A stretch of DNA of 64,000 nt, taken from contig JAGTTD010000007.1 of assembly GCA_018398585.1 (NCBI GenBank), positions 9,451,320-9,515,319 on the forward strand, in the 5' to 3' direction. This document shows, one piece after another, positions 44,307-54,473 of the stretch. The stretch is from Simmondsia chinensis (Eukaryota; Streptophyta; Magnoliopsida; Caryophyllales; Simmondsiaceae). The notes beneath the pieces are model-generated. The model searched no databases. It was not told the origin of the DNA and was given only the letters and a program-made list of their open reading frames with translations. The position numbers were made by a program, and so were the translations under genes. Each line of letters begins with the position of its first letter. Within the stretch, counting starts at the first letter, position 1.

Positions 44307-44400
44307 GAAATGAGAAATTCAAAACTATCACGCCGACCTAATCTGTCTCAAGATCCCTATGAATCGGTAACCTTTTTTAACGTACTCCTAATTAATTACG
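44307..44400 (+). other. Resumed Tat B leader and possible gag start
   Basis: The sequence after the insertion continues the primer-site side. An ATG at 44311 opens a short basic frame (MRNSKLSRRPNLSQDPYESV) of the kind found at Tat gag starts, but it decays within about 40 codons. Confidence 0.4.
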
Positions 44401-45208
44401 CAAAAATAAAAGACAAAGTTATGACGAGATTTACGCTGTAATACAAGGCCTTTTTCTATATAGAAATATATCCTTATTTCTTTATTTTTGTTATTTATGA
44501 ACTTAAATTTTAGCTACCCAAGTTTTACATATTTTAAGCAATTTGGAGATGTGTACATTGAAGCCTTGTTTTAAAATTTGTAACCTTGAATCTTGTAGAA
44601 CTTTTACCTATTGTTTTACATCAGGGCTTAAAAGGGTCCATATCGGTCCTCCGAGAATATATTAGGATTGGGTTTTATGTTTATCCTTATGTATAATATT
44701 TTGCACTAGACAAATGAATGATTAAAAAACATGAATTGTAAAACATAAAAGGAATAATGGAAACTCATCTAAAGTTATGTTTTAAGGATTTTTATTAAGC
44801 TTATTATTCATATCATAAGAATACTAGTAGATATTTATTAATCTTTTTTATTGCGTTTCTATTTTATGTGTTCTATTTATTGGTAGCCAGTTGCACCATA
44901 TATATATTGTCATTTTCCTTTGTTTTACTTTTTGATCTAAACATATTTCACCCCTTTTTGGTTATTAAGTTTCTATTTTCACCTCATTTGACTAATTAAG
45001 TCAAAATATGTCACCCAAATCTTGTACATAGATCAATCTAAATCAGAAAAATAATCTCCAATGGGGATGAAAATTAAACATATAAAAATGAATACAAAAC
45101 TTTTGGTTATGAACCTTCCATTTCTGTCTCATTTGACTAATAAAATCAACAGGTCACTCAAATTTTATACATAAATCGATCTAAATCAAGAAAGTTAGAC
45201 ACAAATCA
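44401..45208. other. AT-rich non-coding DNA with diverged ~146 bp repeat
   Basis: There are no genes. CTCATTTGACTAA and surrounding words (TTTGGTTAT, TCAATCTAAATCA) recur at 44982 and 45128, 146 bases apart; related copies appear on the other side of the palindrome at 47057 and 47228. Confidence 0.6.
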
Positions 45209-46972
45209 CTTTTTTAGCAAAATGGCATAATTTTAAAAAAAAATTAGCAAATTGGCACAAGTCAAAAATATTTAAAAAAATAGCACACTTTACTATTCAC
45301 CCACCATTGGACGATGTTTCAAGGAGCATATAACTGCGGTGCACTGTTGGACAAACTTACAAAGGTCATCCAACAGTACCCATTATTTTTATTTTTTTTA
45401 AGTTTTATATCTTTAAAATTAAAAAAATTAATAAAATAACTTTTTAATTTAAAATAATCTTTAATTTAGATTATTTTAGTTTTATAATTTGAATCACTAA
45501 ATACATATACCTTTTAAATTAAAAGGTATATGTACACTATTATTTGAACATTAATAAGGAAGATATAAATGAGAGACACGTTTAAATGAAGACATGGCGA
45601 TATATATATTATTATTTAAACTATCTTATACAGGAACTATGATATTATAATACTATTAATAAAGAAGATATAAATGAGGGCCACATTTAAATGAGGAGAT
45701 GTTGATATTTTCAACAAAAAAATCACAAGTTTACGCATTTGTATATTATTATTTGAACTATTTTATTAGATACATGTAACTCAAAAACTAAAAAAATCAT
45801 TTCATATAGTTTATAAAATATATTTTTAAAAAATCATATATATTAGTTTATAAGCTATGTGAAGTGATATTTTTAGTTTTTTGAGTTACATTTATCTAAT
45901 AAAATAGTTCAAATAATAATATACAAATGCGTAAACTCGTAATTTTTTGTTGGAAACATCAACATCTCTTCTAGGGGTGTAATTGATCCGAGCCGAGCCG
46001 AGCCCGTGCCTGCTAGGCTCGAGGTTCGGCTCGTTAGCATTATGCTCGGCTCGGGCTCGGCCTGAAGCTTGCCGATCTTTGAAAGTTCAGCCTCAAGCTC
46101 GGCTCGTCAAAAGCTCGAGGTCGGGCTCGGCTCGATGAGCTTCGAATTAAACTTGTAATTTAGACTCGTTTAAGCTCAATTTATGCTTGTTTGGGCTTCT
46201 TTAAGCTCACACTCAGCTCATTTAGGCTTGAATATGGCTTTATTAGACAATATTTAAGCAAATATTAACTAAAAAGGGCTCATTTAGACTCGCAAGCTCG
46301 AGCTTCAATAGGCTCAGGCTCGGCTCGGTAAGCTAAACAAGCCAGCTCGGCTCCGCTCTTGCTCAAAACAAGCTGAGGTTTTCGAGTTTCATGGCAAGCC
46401 AGCTTGCGAGGGCTCGTGAGCCGATGGCTCATTTACACCCCTAATCTCCTCACTTCAATGTGGCCCTTATTTATATCTTCTTTATTAATAGTATTATAAT
46501 ATCAAAATTCCTGTATAAGATAGTTTAAATAATAATATACATATCACCATTTTCTCATTTAAATGTGTCTATTATTTATACCTTTCTTATTAATAGTTCA
46601 ATAATAATATACATATACCTTTTAGTTTAAAAGGTATATGTATTAGTGATTCAAATTATAAAATTAAAATTATTCGAAACTAAAAAGTTATTTTAATAAT
46701 TTTTAAAATTTTTAAAGATATAAAACTGTAAAAAAAAAAAATTAATGGGCAATGTTGGACGACTTTTGTAAGGTCGTCCAACAGTGCACGACCAAAAAAG
46801 AGGGCACTGTTGGACGACCTTTGCAAGGTCATCCAACAAGTTGTACGTCCTTTGAAACATCGTTCAATGATAGGTGAATAGTAAAGTGTGCCATTTTGCT
46901 AAATATATTTTGACTTGTGCCAATTTGCTATTTTTTTTTTTTTTTAAATTATGTCATTTTGCTAAAAAAAAG
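45209..46972. mobile_element. Large palindromic (foldback) element, ~640 bp arms
   Basis: The sequence from 45209 (CTTTTTTAGCAAAATGG) rightwards is mirrored, inverted, from 46972 leftwards with many small differences. Matching landmarks include GGCACAAGTCAAAA / TTTTGACTTGTGCC, ACCTTTTAAATTAAAAGG, CTATCTTATACAGG / CCTGTATAAGATAG and TATTAATAAAGAAGATATAA. Removing the 472 bp MITE at 45972-46443, the symmetry centre falls at about 45850. Each arm also carries a smaller hairpin around CACTGTTGGACGACC. There is no coding capacity. It is a foldback or long-TIR MITE; the flanking duplication is not resolved. Confidence 0.85.
45964..46451. mobile_element. hAT-type MITE inside the palindrome (8 bp TSD)
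   Basis: 45972-46443 (472 bp) has termini TAGGGGTGTAA..GA.CC and GGCTCATTTACACCCCTA, inverted repeats typical of plant hAT MITEs, flanked by ATCTCTTC (45964-45971) and ATCTCCTC (46444-46451). The interior is full of GAGCCGAGC/GGCTCGGCTC words. It has no ORF. Confidence 0.88.
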
Positions 46973-47369
46973 TCGACTAAAATAGGGATAAAAGTGAAAC
47001 TCACATGAGTAAATAATAAACATTAAATTTTTTATTATTTACCTTCTTATTTTGTCTCATTTAACTAATAAAGTCAAAATATGACATTCGATTCTCATAT
47101 CTAAGTTAGTTAAAATCTAAAAAATAAATTATGAAATAATTCTTTGTCTGGATATTTGAAACTGATATGAATCTCAAATAGGGTAGAAATCAAATCGATG
47201 TATTGTTTATTGACCTATCGCTTTCATCTCACTCAACTATCAAGGTCAACCCAAATTTTATACATTAATCAGAACCACAAACCTCACACTAGGTCACAAG
47301 TTAAATCAATAATCCAAAAAGGAATTCCGGGAAAAATTGTACACTCAAGTTAAATTTCTTATTAAATAG
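46973..47369. other. AT-rich non-coding DNA, continuation of ~150-170 bp repeat
   Basis: Diverged copies of the repeat seen at 44982-45200 continue here (landmarks at 47057 and 47228). This supports the idea that the palindrome inserted into a repeated stretch. No gene is seen. Confidence 0.55.
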
Positions 47370-48048
47370 ACTCTTAAACAAGTCTCAACTCAGTATCCAG
47401 TTTGAGATTGGCACTAGGCGAGCTCCAAGCATCCCACGTTGAGCTAAGGTAAGCACAGAATTAATGCGGCTACGCATGCGACTAACTTGGTAGAATCAAC
47501 CCTGCTAGGCATGGGTGTAACTCGGTAGAATCAACCCGACAAACATGTAAGTGACTCAGCTATAGGCTACTCGGTTGACGAGTTGACCATTAATAACCTG
47601 GTAGGAGGTGAAAGTAACTTAGTTATAGGTTACTCAGTTGACCAGTTGACCAATGGTGACAAAATGGCCATGGAAGGTGGCGATTAGAGCAACAATAGCT
47701 CAGGTAGACAGTTCCCCATGCCGTATTATTCTCTCCATGGTCACCTTACGCTAACTGCTTAGCAAATAATTAAGATGACACATGTGCCCAAAGAGCTTGG
47801 TATACGTAGTCCCCCATCTTAAGGGATCAATTACAACCATTATTTGGCCAACCGCTCAACTGACTACTACAATGGCACCATGTGTTTAAGTTGATCACCC
47901 CAAGTAAACTCTCATCTGCTATCAATAGAAGAAGCAAAGGCAAGAATGGGGCAGATGGAGAATCGTGAGTTGGCTTGGTCCCTTTCCTTTCCCCCAAGAG
48001 CTTGAGTCCGGCTCTCCATACCAAAGCACTCGTTCAATTCCAAAATAA
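47370..48048 (+). repeat. Tat C 5' LTR
   Basis: The start is placed by alignment with 52987 (AAACAAGTCTCAACTCAGTATCC against AAATCAGTTTCAGCTTGGTATCC); the first bases are diverged. It contains internally repeated ACTCGGTAGAATCAACCC and GGTTACTCAGTTGACCAGTT words. It ends just before TAGCGTTGTCTGTAGG. Confidence 0.7.
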
Positions 48049-48049
48049 T

Positions 48050-48065
48050 TAGCGTTGTCTGTAGG
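48050..48065 (+). promoter_or_regulatory. Tat C primer-binding site
   Basis: TAGCGTTGTCTGTAGG corresponds to the site at 39099 (TGGCGCTGTCTGTTGG) with transitions, at the expected place between LTR and gag. Confidence 0.7.
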
Positions 48066-48083
48066 AAGAGAAAATACATCATA

Positions 48084-49445
48084 ATGGGACAATCTAGTTC
48101 GCCTGGCCTCCAGCGAAGTCACCTTGATGGTGATGGCGCAATAAGAGCTCAATTCAACGAGATTCATGGCACGCTTAACTACTTAAAGGCTAAGGTAAGC
48201 GAGCAAGCCACAAGTCTCAACCCAAAAGTGCTCAACAACCACCCTGAACAAGCTTGGCGAAAACAAACACCCCTTAGACAAGGGACACTCCCTACTGTTT
48301 TGGGGAAGTCCCATACTCCAATTGATCACTTACTCGTCAAGAACGTAATATTGTCACAGCAAATGCCATGAACAAAGCAAGTGAAGACAAGGGATCAACC
48401 TCAATCATGCTAAGTCATAAGAGAAGGTGAGCGGTTCATACATGCAGACGATAACGTACAGAAGGGTGAGTTATGGAAAGAATGCCTGATACGCCAATGA
48501 CACACTCACTTTTCGCCAAACGAGTTTTGAGTATCCCAGTAGGCAAAGTGAAAGTCCCAGACATCACATTATTTAGTGGAACATAAGACCACGAAGATCA
48601 TCTAGGGGAATTATCACCAGAATGTACATCCAAGACGTGACTGGGGAGGTATAGTATAAATATTTTCCCACAACACTCAAAGGGATCGCACAAAAGTGGT
48701 TTGTGTCCCTCCTCATGGGTCAATAGACATCTTCATAGAGCTTTCAAAACGCTTCATGCATCATTTTCTCAACAATAAGAGGCAAAAACCTCAACGCAAC
48801 TCATACAGTTGCATAAAAAAGAATCTGAGTCACTATGGGATTTTGTACAAAGATTCCCCAGTGAAATGATAGACATATCAAGCCTGTAAAATGGAGTTGT
48901 CGTAAGCATTTTCATTAATGGACTGTGTAATTTTGAGTTCAAGTTCTCTTTAGCAAAGAACCCACCTGAAACCTTGGAAGCACTATGGAAGAAAGCTGAC
49001 GAGCACATACTAGCGGGAAGAAGTACTATGGGATTAAAGCATGAGAATCCCCATGATTCAATGGCAAAATATAGGAGATGGGACCTAATTGAGGTACTCG
49101 CCAAGAAGCACCATAGTTAGGTATCTCGCAATGTGGACCCAGTATCCACACTCCAAGAAAGAGTGTTTTATGGGGAAAAAACAAGAAGAAGGTGCTTGAT
49201 CCGCCAAGGAAGATGAGATCTAAGTCGGATTTGCCAGATGCATCGAAATGGTACAAATTCCATCTTGGCCCAAGGCATACCACGAAAGCATGAAGAGCTT
49301 TAAAGGGCTGGACTGGAGAGTTAATAAAACAAGGACTAATAGGGCAATATATCGACTTAGAAAAACTAAATACACAAGAACCAATATAGCTAGAAGCTGA
49401 AAAGAAAGACCTGATTAGAAAGACTATAGAGTAGGGCAAACCAAA
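48084..49445 (+). pseudogene. Tat C gag
   Basis: 48084-48371 is an open N-terminal frame (MGQSSSPGLQRSH..). The gag core is readable across 48760-49030 in one frame with few stops: QLHKKESESLWDFVQRFPSE, then VVVSIFINGL, then KFSLAKNPPETLEALWKKAD. This matches the retrotransposon gag pattern (slr-x-Y/F-v-x-R-F .. a-F-x-x-G-L .. l-x-x-x-P-x-T/E-l). After 49100 stops accumulate. The expected zinc knuckle and protease are not seen before the repeats at 49478. Confidence 0.7.
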
Positions 49446-49477
49446 TAGGCATCAGATTCATGAAGATGGAGTCAAAG

Positions 49478-49600
49478 CTAAGCTGGGGGCATGCTGCCTT
49501 AATGCTAGGCTGGGGGCCTGCCACCTTAAAAGCTACGCGGGGGGCCTGCCTCCTTAAAGTTAAGATGGAGGGCTACCCGCTTTAAAGTTAGGTTGGATGG
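49478..49600. repeat. ~27 bp G-rich repeat, about four copies
   Basis: Units with GCTGGGGGC.TGC.CCTTAA occur at about 49481, 49508, 49535 and, more diverged, 49565. Confidence 0.75.
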
Positions 49601-49689
49601 TTTTGGCATTTTTGGTAAACCGGGTTAAAGTTAGGATTTCCCTGTATTAAAGGTGATTTTATGTACTCTGTTTGTGTATAAGTATGACT

Positions 49690-50040
49690 TCTTTGGTAAT
49701 ACTACAGGAATGATGACTCATAATGTTTCTACGGGATGCTTCTTGGTGCTTATAGGAATGGCGATTCAAAATGGTCCTACAGGATGTCTCTTGGAGCCTA
49801 CATGAATGACAACTCAAAATATTCCTACAGGATGCCGCTTGGCGTCTACATGAATGGCAATTCAAAATGTTCCTATAGGATGCCACTTGGCACCTACCTG
49901 ATAGGCGACTTATAATATTCCTAACAGGAAGCCTTTTGGCACCTACAGGAATGACAACCAAAGCACTCTTAGCAAGGAAGCCTCTTAGCACCCGCAGGAA
50001 TGGCGAATCAGGGTACACCAAAGATGCCTCTTGGCATCAT
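49690..50040. repeat. 48 bp tandem repeat, about seven copies
   Basis: The landmark CCTACAGGATG and its variants fall at 49728, 49776, 49824, 49872 and 49920 (exact 48 base spacing) and continue more weakly to 50040 with CTCTTGGCA..TA.AGGAATG. The minus-strand 16-residue repeat ORF is a by-product. Confidence 0.92.
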
Positions 50041-50099
50041 AGTCCTAAATAATATTGAAAAAACATTTGATTTTCACAAGCTATGAAAGCCCGAGTCAC

Positions 50100-50698
50100 T
50101 AGAGGTGTAAATGAGCCAAGCCGAGCTCAGCACCACCCTATTTAAGCTTAAGCTCGATAAGGCTTATCGAGCTCAAGATCGAGCCGAGCTATTATCGAGC
50201 ATTTCAAACCCTTGTTCAAACTCAGTTCGATAAGATTTTAGTGTGTTCGATACTCCACTCGGCTCGTTAGGCTTATTGAGTTGAGTCAACTTGTCATTGA
50301 GCCAAGTTGAGCATATTATCGAGCCCAAAAGAGTTTAAAACTGAGTTGAGCTCGCAATCAAGTCGAGCTCACAATTGAGCCGAGCTTTTCAAGTTATATA
50401 GAGCCATTACCAAACCATTTTCTAACCAATAACAGTTAACAAGCTCTTAACAAGCCATTAATGAGCTTTTAACGAGTCATATCGAGTCCCTTAATGAACT
50501 TTTATCGAGCCCTTATCAAACTGTTCGCAAAGTTAACTAGCCGAGCATCCCTCCTGCTCGAGCTTGGCTCTTTAAGCTTATCGAGCCTGCTCGAACTCGG
50601 CTTGATAAGCTATCGGGCCTTCATAACGAACATGAATGAGCCCTAATTGACTTCGAATTTGAGTAGTTCATTGAAGGTTTGGTTCGTTTGCACCCCTA
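50100..50698. mobile_element. GAGCCGAGC-type hAT MITE, second copy
   Basis: Termini TAGAGGTGTAAATGAGCC and GGTTCGTTTGCACCCCTA are inverted repeats matching the MITE at 45972-46443, and the interior is likewise made of GAGCTCGA/GAGCCGAG words. I could not find an 8 bp target duplication, so it is older or its ends have changed. Confidence 0.75.
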
Positions 50699-51274
50699 CT
50701 TGTTATATGATTGATAAAAGTGAGATCCATGTTATAGTTGCCTTTACATTTTTGTACTATTTTACGACTAAAAGAGAAGCAAGAAAAGGGTTAAAGCCCA
50801 GTATTTGTTAACAAGCCATAACAAAAATGGACAAAAAGAAAAGGGAGAAAGAAGGCGTATGAGTCCTCTCTGTAACTTGGGGACCTCGAATTCTTTTCCC
50901 CTTCATCCTCGGCTTCCTTGCTAACTTCCTTAGCTGCTCGCTAAAGCAAAGCCGTGTTAAGCTGCAGAGCTAGAATCCGGATTTTATCTTGAAACTTAGC
51001 CAGTGCTTTCTCCAATCTGGCCCAGTAGATTTGACATTTCAAATCAAAAACCTCCGAGCTAGATCGATATCTCTCCATTTCCTCCTCCCCATCACTGACA
51101 GTCGGGCTGGGAGATTGGCGAGATACTCCTCAAGTTTACTCTTTAACTCCCGGGCAGCGTGCTTTTTCTTAGATAAAGACGCCTCTAATTTAAAAACCCT
51201 TAAATCTAACTCATCAACCTTAATCTTCAACTCTTCAATGGTCTTGGACTTACGCTCATGAGACTCTTGTGACT
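50699..51274. other. Tat C spacer, probably C-terminal part of antisense ORF region
   Basis: 51230-51039 on the minus strand is open and predicted coiled coil (KIKVDELDLRVFKLEASLSK, then KKHAARELKSKLEEYLANLP), which would fit the C-terminal coiled coil often following the antisense domain. 50699-50850 holds nothing recognisable. Confidence 0.5.
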
Positions 51275-52252
51275 TTAGCTAGAGAATGCCTTCTTCACCC
51301 TCTTTCGAGTAGGCAACTTTGGTAAAGCCCTTATATCTAAAGCCCGAAACTCTTCAACTAGCAAAGTTATATGGAGTGAGCTTCTCATTATAGGACCCAG
51401 ATAAAATACTAATAGATGAGTGAAATACGTACCAGGAAACGGTTGACTACTTAGCCCTGCTCTGGTGAGTACCAACTCTTGCTCTAGTAATTCTCTTGTG
51501 GCCAAAAACCTCTCACCTTCGAAGTTATGTTCAAAGTAACTAGATATCTTATGCTCTGCCTCATTCAAGTCATCCATATCTTGTTGAATTTGCCTATTAA
51601 CAACCCACCAACTAGTGAGATATTGGGGATGGGTTGGCGATTTTACCCAGATGAACTTACTTAGCCAGCTCTTGAGGTTAGATGGATTATTCTTTACAAA
51701 GATAGATCCATCCCTACTTTTGAAGGAAGTAATACGCTTGTGCTGCTTTGCTTTAAATAATATGTGCAACACTCGATGATTGGGTCGGAATCCGTTAATA
51801 AAACAAGTGAGTAAGAAAGCAAACATGTTCCTATACCCATTCAAAGTTACCTGGTAGGGACGGACACTATAGTGGCGCAAAATATTCGAAACCAAACAAT
51901 GAATAGGAACATAACTCGGCATCAAGTGAATACAAAGAAATGGGAGAAACCCCGTCGGCAGATTGAGGGGACATTCGTCCTCTTTTTAGCCTCGATCTCA
52001 TGGTCCTCGGGAAAATAGTACCTAGTGCAAGCATAGCTACCCCTTGCAAACTCATTTCTGGTAAAAGAAGGGATGAGAGGGACGAATACTGAACGCCTCT
52101 AGAAAATTCCTCTCAACCTCCATCTCCTCCGCTGGCCTATTTGCCACAAGAGGGTGTTGAGTGATGGGCTCCATTGATGTATCTTCTTCGGAGGAGTTTT
52201 CAAAGTAAGCCACATCCATTGAAACCTCCCTCAAACTCCCCTTATCCACCAT
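51039..52252 (-). pseudogene. Antisense ORF in Tat C, 'putative gypsy type transposon' (Transposase_28-like) domain
   Basis: The minus-strand frame 51925-51275 reads PSYVPIHCLVSNILRHYSVR then PYQVTLNGYRNMFAFL, then GFRPNHRVLHILFKAK, then SNLKSWLSKFIWVKSP. These correspond to the plant family PF04195 (P-h-F..vl..l.ia..Ql.PN.wr.l..F..L, p....F..fF.l......., K.WK.rFF.V). Upstream pieces are 52252-52052 (acidic, MVDKGSLREV..) and the 52055-51930 stretch, which in another frame gives YACTRYYFPEDHEIEA, a further family-like word. A frameshift or intron is needed near 51930. Downstream, 51230-51039 is coiled coil. The function of such proteins is unknown. They recur antisense in plant gypsy elements, between gag/pol and 3' LTR, as here. 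Confidence 0.65.
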
Positions 52253-52986
52253 ATTCTACAACCTTGATAAGTTTCGGGAAGACGAAATTGAACCATGGGG
52301 AAGCATCTAACTCAAACTTCTTAAACCCTAAGTAAGGAGAAAGAAAAGAAATCAGAAATTAAAAATTAGTTACCTTTCATATTTGAGCTCATCAACACCT
52401 TGTGTACATGAAGATAGAAGTTTTGAACCGAAATTTGCGAGAAATTGTGAGCGTTAGAAAGCAATGCCGTCACTTTGGCTCGAACTTAACCTGAGGGTTT
52501 CGTTAAGGTTTTGAAACGGGGGAGAAATGGAAAGGGAAAGGAAGTGAAATCCTTTTATTTAAAATGAAAGGCTCAGATGATGCACAGGAAATGAACTACA
52601 TAGATTTATGGCATTGATTGATTAGACACCCCATCTCCACGCGTTAGCAGATTATGACACAAACCGTCCCATCATAAATAACCACACGTTCCCCAGAAAA
52701 ACCCCGCGAACTTCAAATCTCCTCCATCCTAGTGGATGCCAAACTTTGTAAACTAGTAATGTTAATTTGGCGAGTTGATAATCCTAAGGACAACTTGAAA
52801 GCCATGAGTGTGCCAAAACTTGATGGTGAAGACTTGGTAACTCTTATCATAGGACAGTAAGAGACTTTTTATGCCTAATGAAACCTCTAGATGACGCCTC
52901 CCGCAAGAACAAAAACAAAAGGGTGAGTTTATACTCCATGGCCGAACATGAACAGGTCACTTGGCCCATAGATTGGGGCGCTAATG
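52253..52986. other. Tat C 3' region, possible promoter side of antisense ORF
   Basis: Non-coding. It ends in GATTGGGGCGCTAATG (52971-52986), a degenerate polypurine tract, before the 3' LTR. Confidence 0.5.
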
Positions 52987-53320
52987 TGTGGGAAATCAGT
53001 TTCAGCTTGGTATCCAGGTTGTGGTTCGCACTAGGCTAGCTCTAAGCATCCCACGCCTAGCTTGGGTACGCATAGAATCAACCCGGCTAGGCATGGCAAT
53101 AACTTGGTAGAATCAACCCAGCTAGGCATTGGAGTAACTCGGTAGAATCAACCCAACAAGCATGTAAGTGACTTGGCTATAGGCTACTCGATTGATGAGT
53201 TGGGCACTGGCAACCTGGTAAGAGGTGAAAGTAACTCTATTATAGGCTACTCAGTTGATGAGTTGGCCATTGGCAACCTGGTAGGAGGTAAGAGTTACTC
53301 AGCTGTAGGTGAGTGTGGTT
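52987..53320 (+). repeat. Tat C 3' LTR, truncated
   Basis: The repeat starts TGTGGGAAATCAG, matches the 5' LTR to about GGTAGGAGGTAAGAGTTACT, and contains a tandem duplication of a ~68 base unit (GGCTACTC.TTGATGAGTTG at about 53180 and 53248). Beyond 53310 similarity to the 5' LTR ends. Confidence 0.7.
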
Positions 53321-53559
53321 GAAATTTTGGGAGAGAAGAAGGGTTTTGCATGTGGGAGAGGGGAATGAAGAACAAACTTGATTTTTTTGTTTAAGGCCCT
53401 TGAATACTCTCGTGTGCTGACACATAGAATGCAGTAGGTTCCACTAAGAGCTGTGTGTCCGCACAAGAACTACAAAATTTGATGTTGTTTATGTATATCA
53501 TTGTGTGTGTTTCTTTTTTTAATTTTTAAAATGTCTCTTTAACAAAAAAAAATCCAATA

Positions 53560-54473
53560 TCCTCTTTCATAAGTTAGATAAGAATATTAGGTCAATTAGA
53601 GCTCTTTCATGTCGATTCTTAAGACTCAAGTTTAATTATATGAATCACAGAAACAATCAAATTTAAGTTACTAATCATAAAAGAGATTTAGTAAAAAGTC
53701 AACTAATTGGTCTTTTGTGGGACAAATTCTACAATGACATTTCCTTTAATAATATGATCACAAATAAAATCATGTTTAACATCTATATGCTTGGTTCTAG
53801 AATATTGAGCATGATTTTTGATTATGCAAACAACACTAGTATTATCGCACCTAATGGAATCATGGTCAAGAAAATGTCATAATCATCTAATTGGTACATC
53901 AACCACAACACTTGAGCATAACAACTTCTACACACGACATATTCAGACTTCTTAAGCGGATAAGACAACGTAATTGCTTTATGCTAAACTATGGGACTAC
54001 CGCATGTCCAAGAAGTTGACAAGTGCCACTAGTTGATTCTTGGCCTACTTTACATCTGAAAAAACTTGCATCACTATATCCAAATAAGTTAAAGAAATCA
54101 TATTCTGGATAAAACAATCCAAGGTTCTAGGTACCAACTAGGTACTAAAAGGTTATTTTCAAGACACTTAAATGTGATTTCTTTGGTGTAGCTTGAATGG
54201 AGACGTAAACCCACACTGAACAATATATTAGGCTGACTAGCGGTAAGTTAAAAAAGGGATCCAATTAGACCTCAATAGAGTTCTTGATCCACCTTTTTAC
54301 CTTTCTCATCTAAGTCAAGCTTAAGTGAGCTCTTTGCAGTAGCACTTACCTTGGAATTCTCCATGTCAAATTTCTTAATACATTTCCTTGCCATACTTGA
54401 CTTGGTTGATGAAGATTACTTCTTCGCTTTGCTTACTTTGCTATCGAAGAAAATATTAAGCTCTCCCATCATG
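53560..54473 (-). pseudogene. Copia fragment: RT C-terminus and RNase H (left of hAT)
   Basis: The minus strand continues the copia RT cut by the hAT: MMGELNIFF at 54470, then in following frames KKFDMENSKVSATAKSSLKL and GKKVDQELY-stop-GLIGSL (RT end), and CGNTSVVCIIKNHAQYSRTK with HIDVKHDFI (RNase H end, about 53860-53760). Many stops. 53330-53560 next to it holds nothing I can name. Confidence 0.8.

Larger units (their letters stand above)
39119..44311 (-). mobile_element. Minus-strand LTR element without recognisable pol (non-autonomous)
   Basis: A 5.2 kb element (39124-44306) with 556 and 560 bp LTRs, starting TGTTATGAACC and ending CCTTAACA in its own sense. A TGGTATCAGAGCC primer site (minus strand, 43732-43744) sits beside the right LTR, and a polypurine tract AAGGGGAAGGGAA (minus, about 39680-39694) beside the left LTR, so it reads right to left. 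Flanks are GAAAA (39119-39123) and GAAAT (44307-44311), a 4 of 5 match. The LTR pair differs at roughly 15-20 sites by eye. Its first ORF matches the gag N-terminus of the chromovirus at 26100, and its LTR also starts TGTTATGAA. No protease, RT, RNase H or integrase motif is present. Confidence 0.88.
47370..53320 (+). mobile_element. Tat C: pol-less Tat-type LTR element with gag and antisense ORF
   Basis: Similar LTR-type sequences at 47370-48048 and 52987-53320 flank about 4.9 kb with a Tat-like primer site (48050-48065), a gag region, short tandem repeats, a MITE, and an antisense ORF. No RT, RNase H or integrase motif is found, so the element lacks pol and would depend on a relative. The 3' LTR matches the 5' LTR only for its first ~320 bases and then stops, so it is truncated. 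The ends of the 5' LTR are blurred by divergence. Confidence 0.75.

Noticed and set aside
49659..50021. Minus-strand 120-codon Cys/Ser-rich repeat ORF
   Set aside because: The 48 bp repeat is a multiple of three, so an open frame arises by chance; there is no start context or domain.
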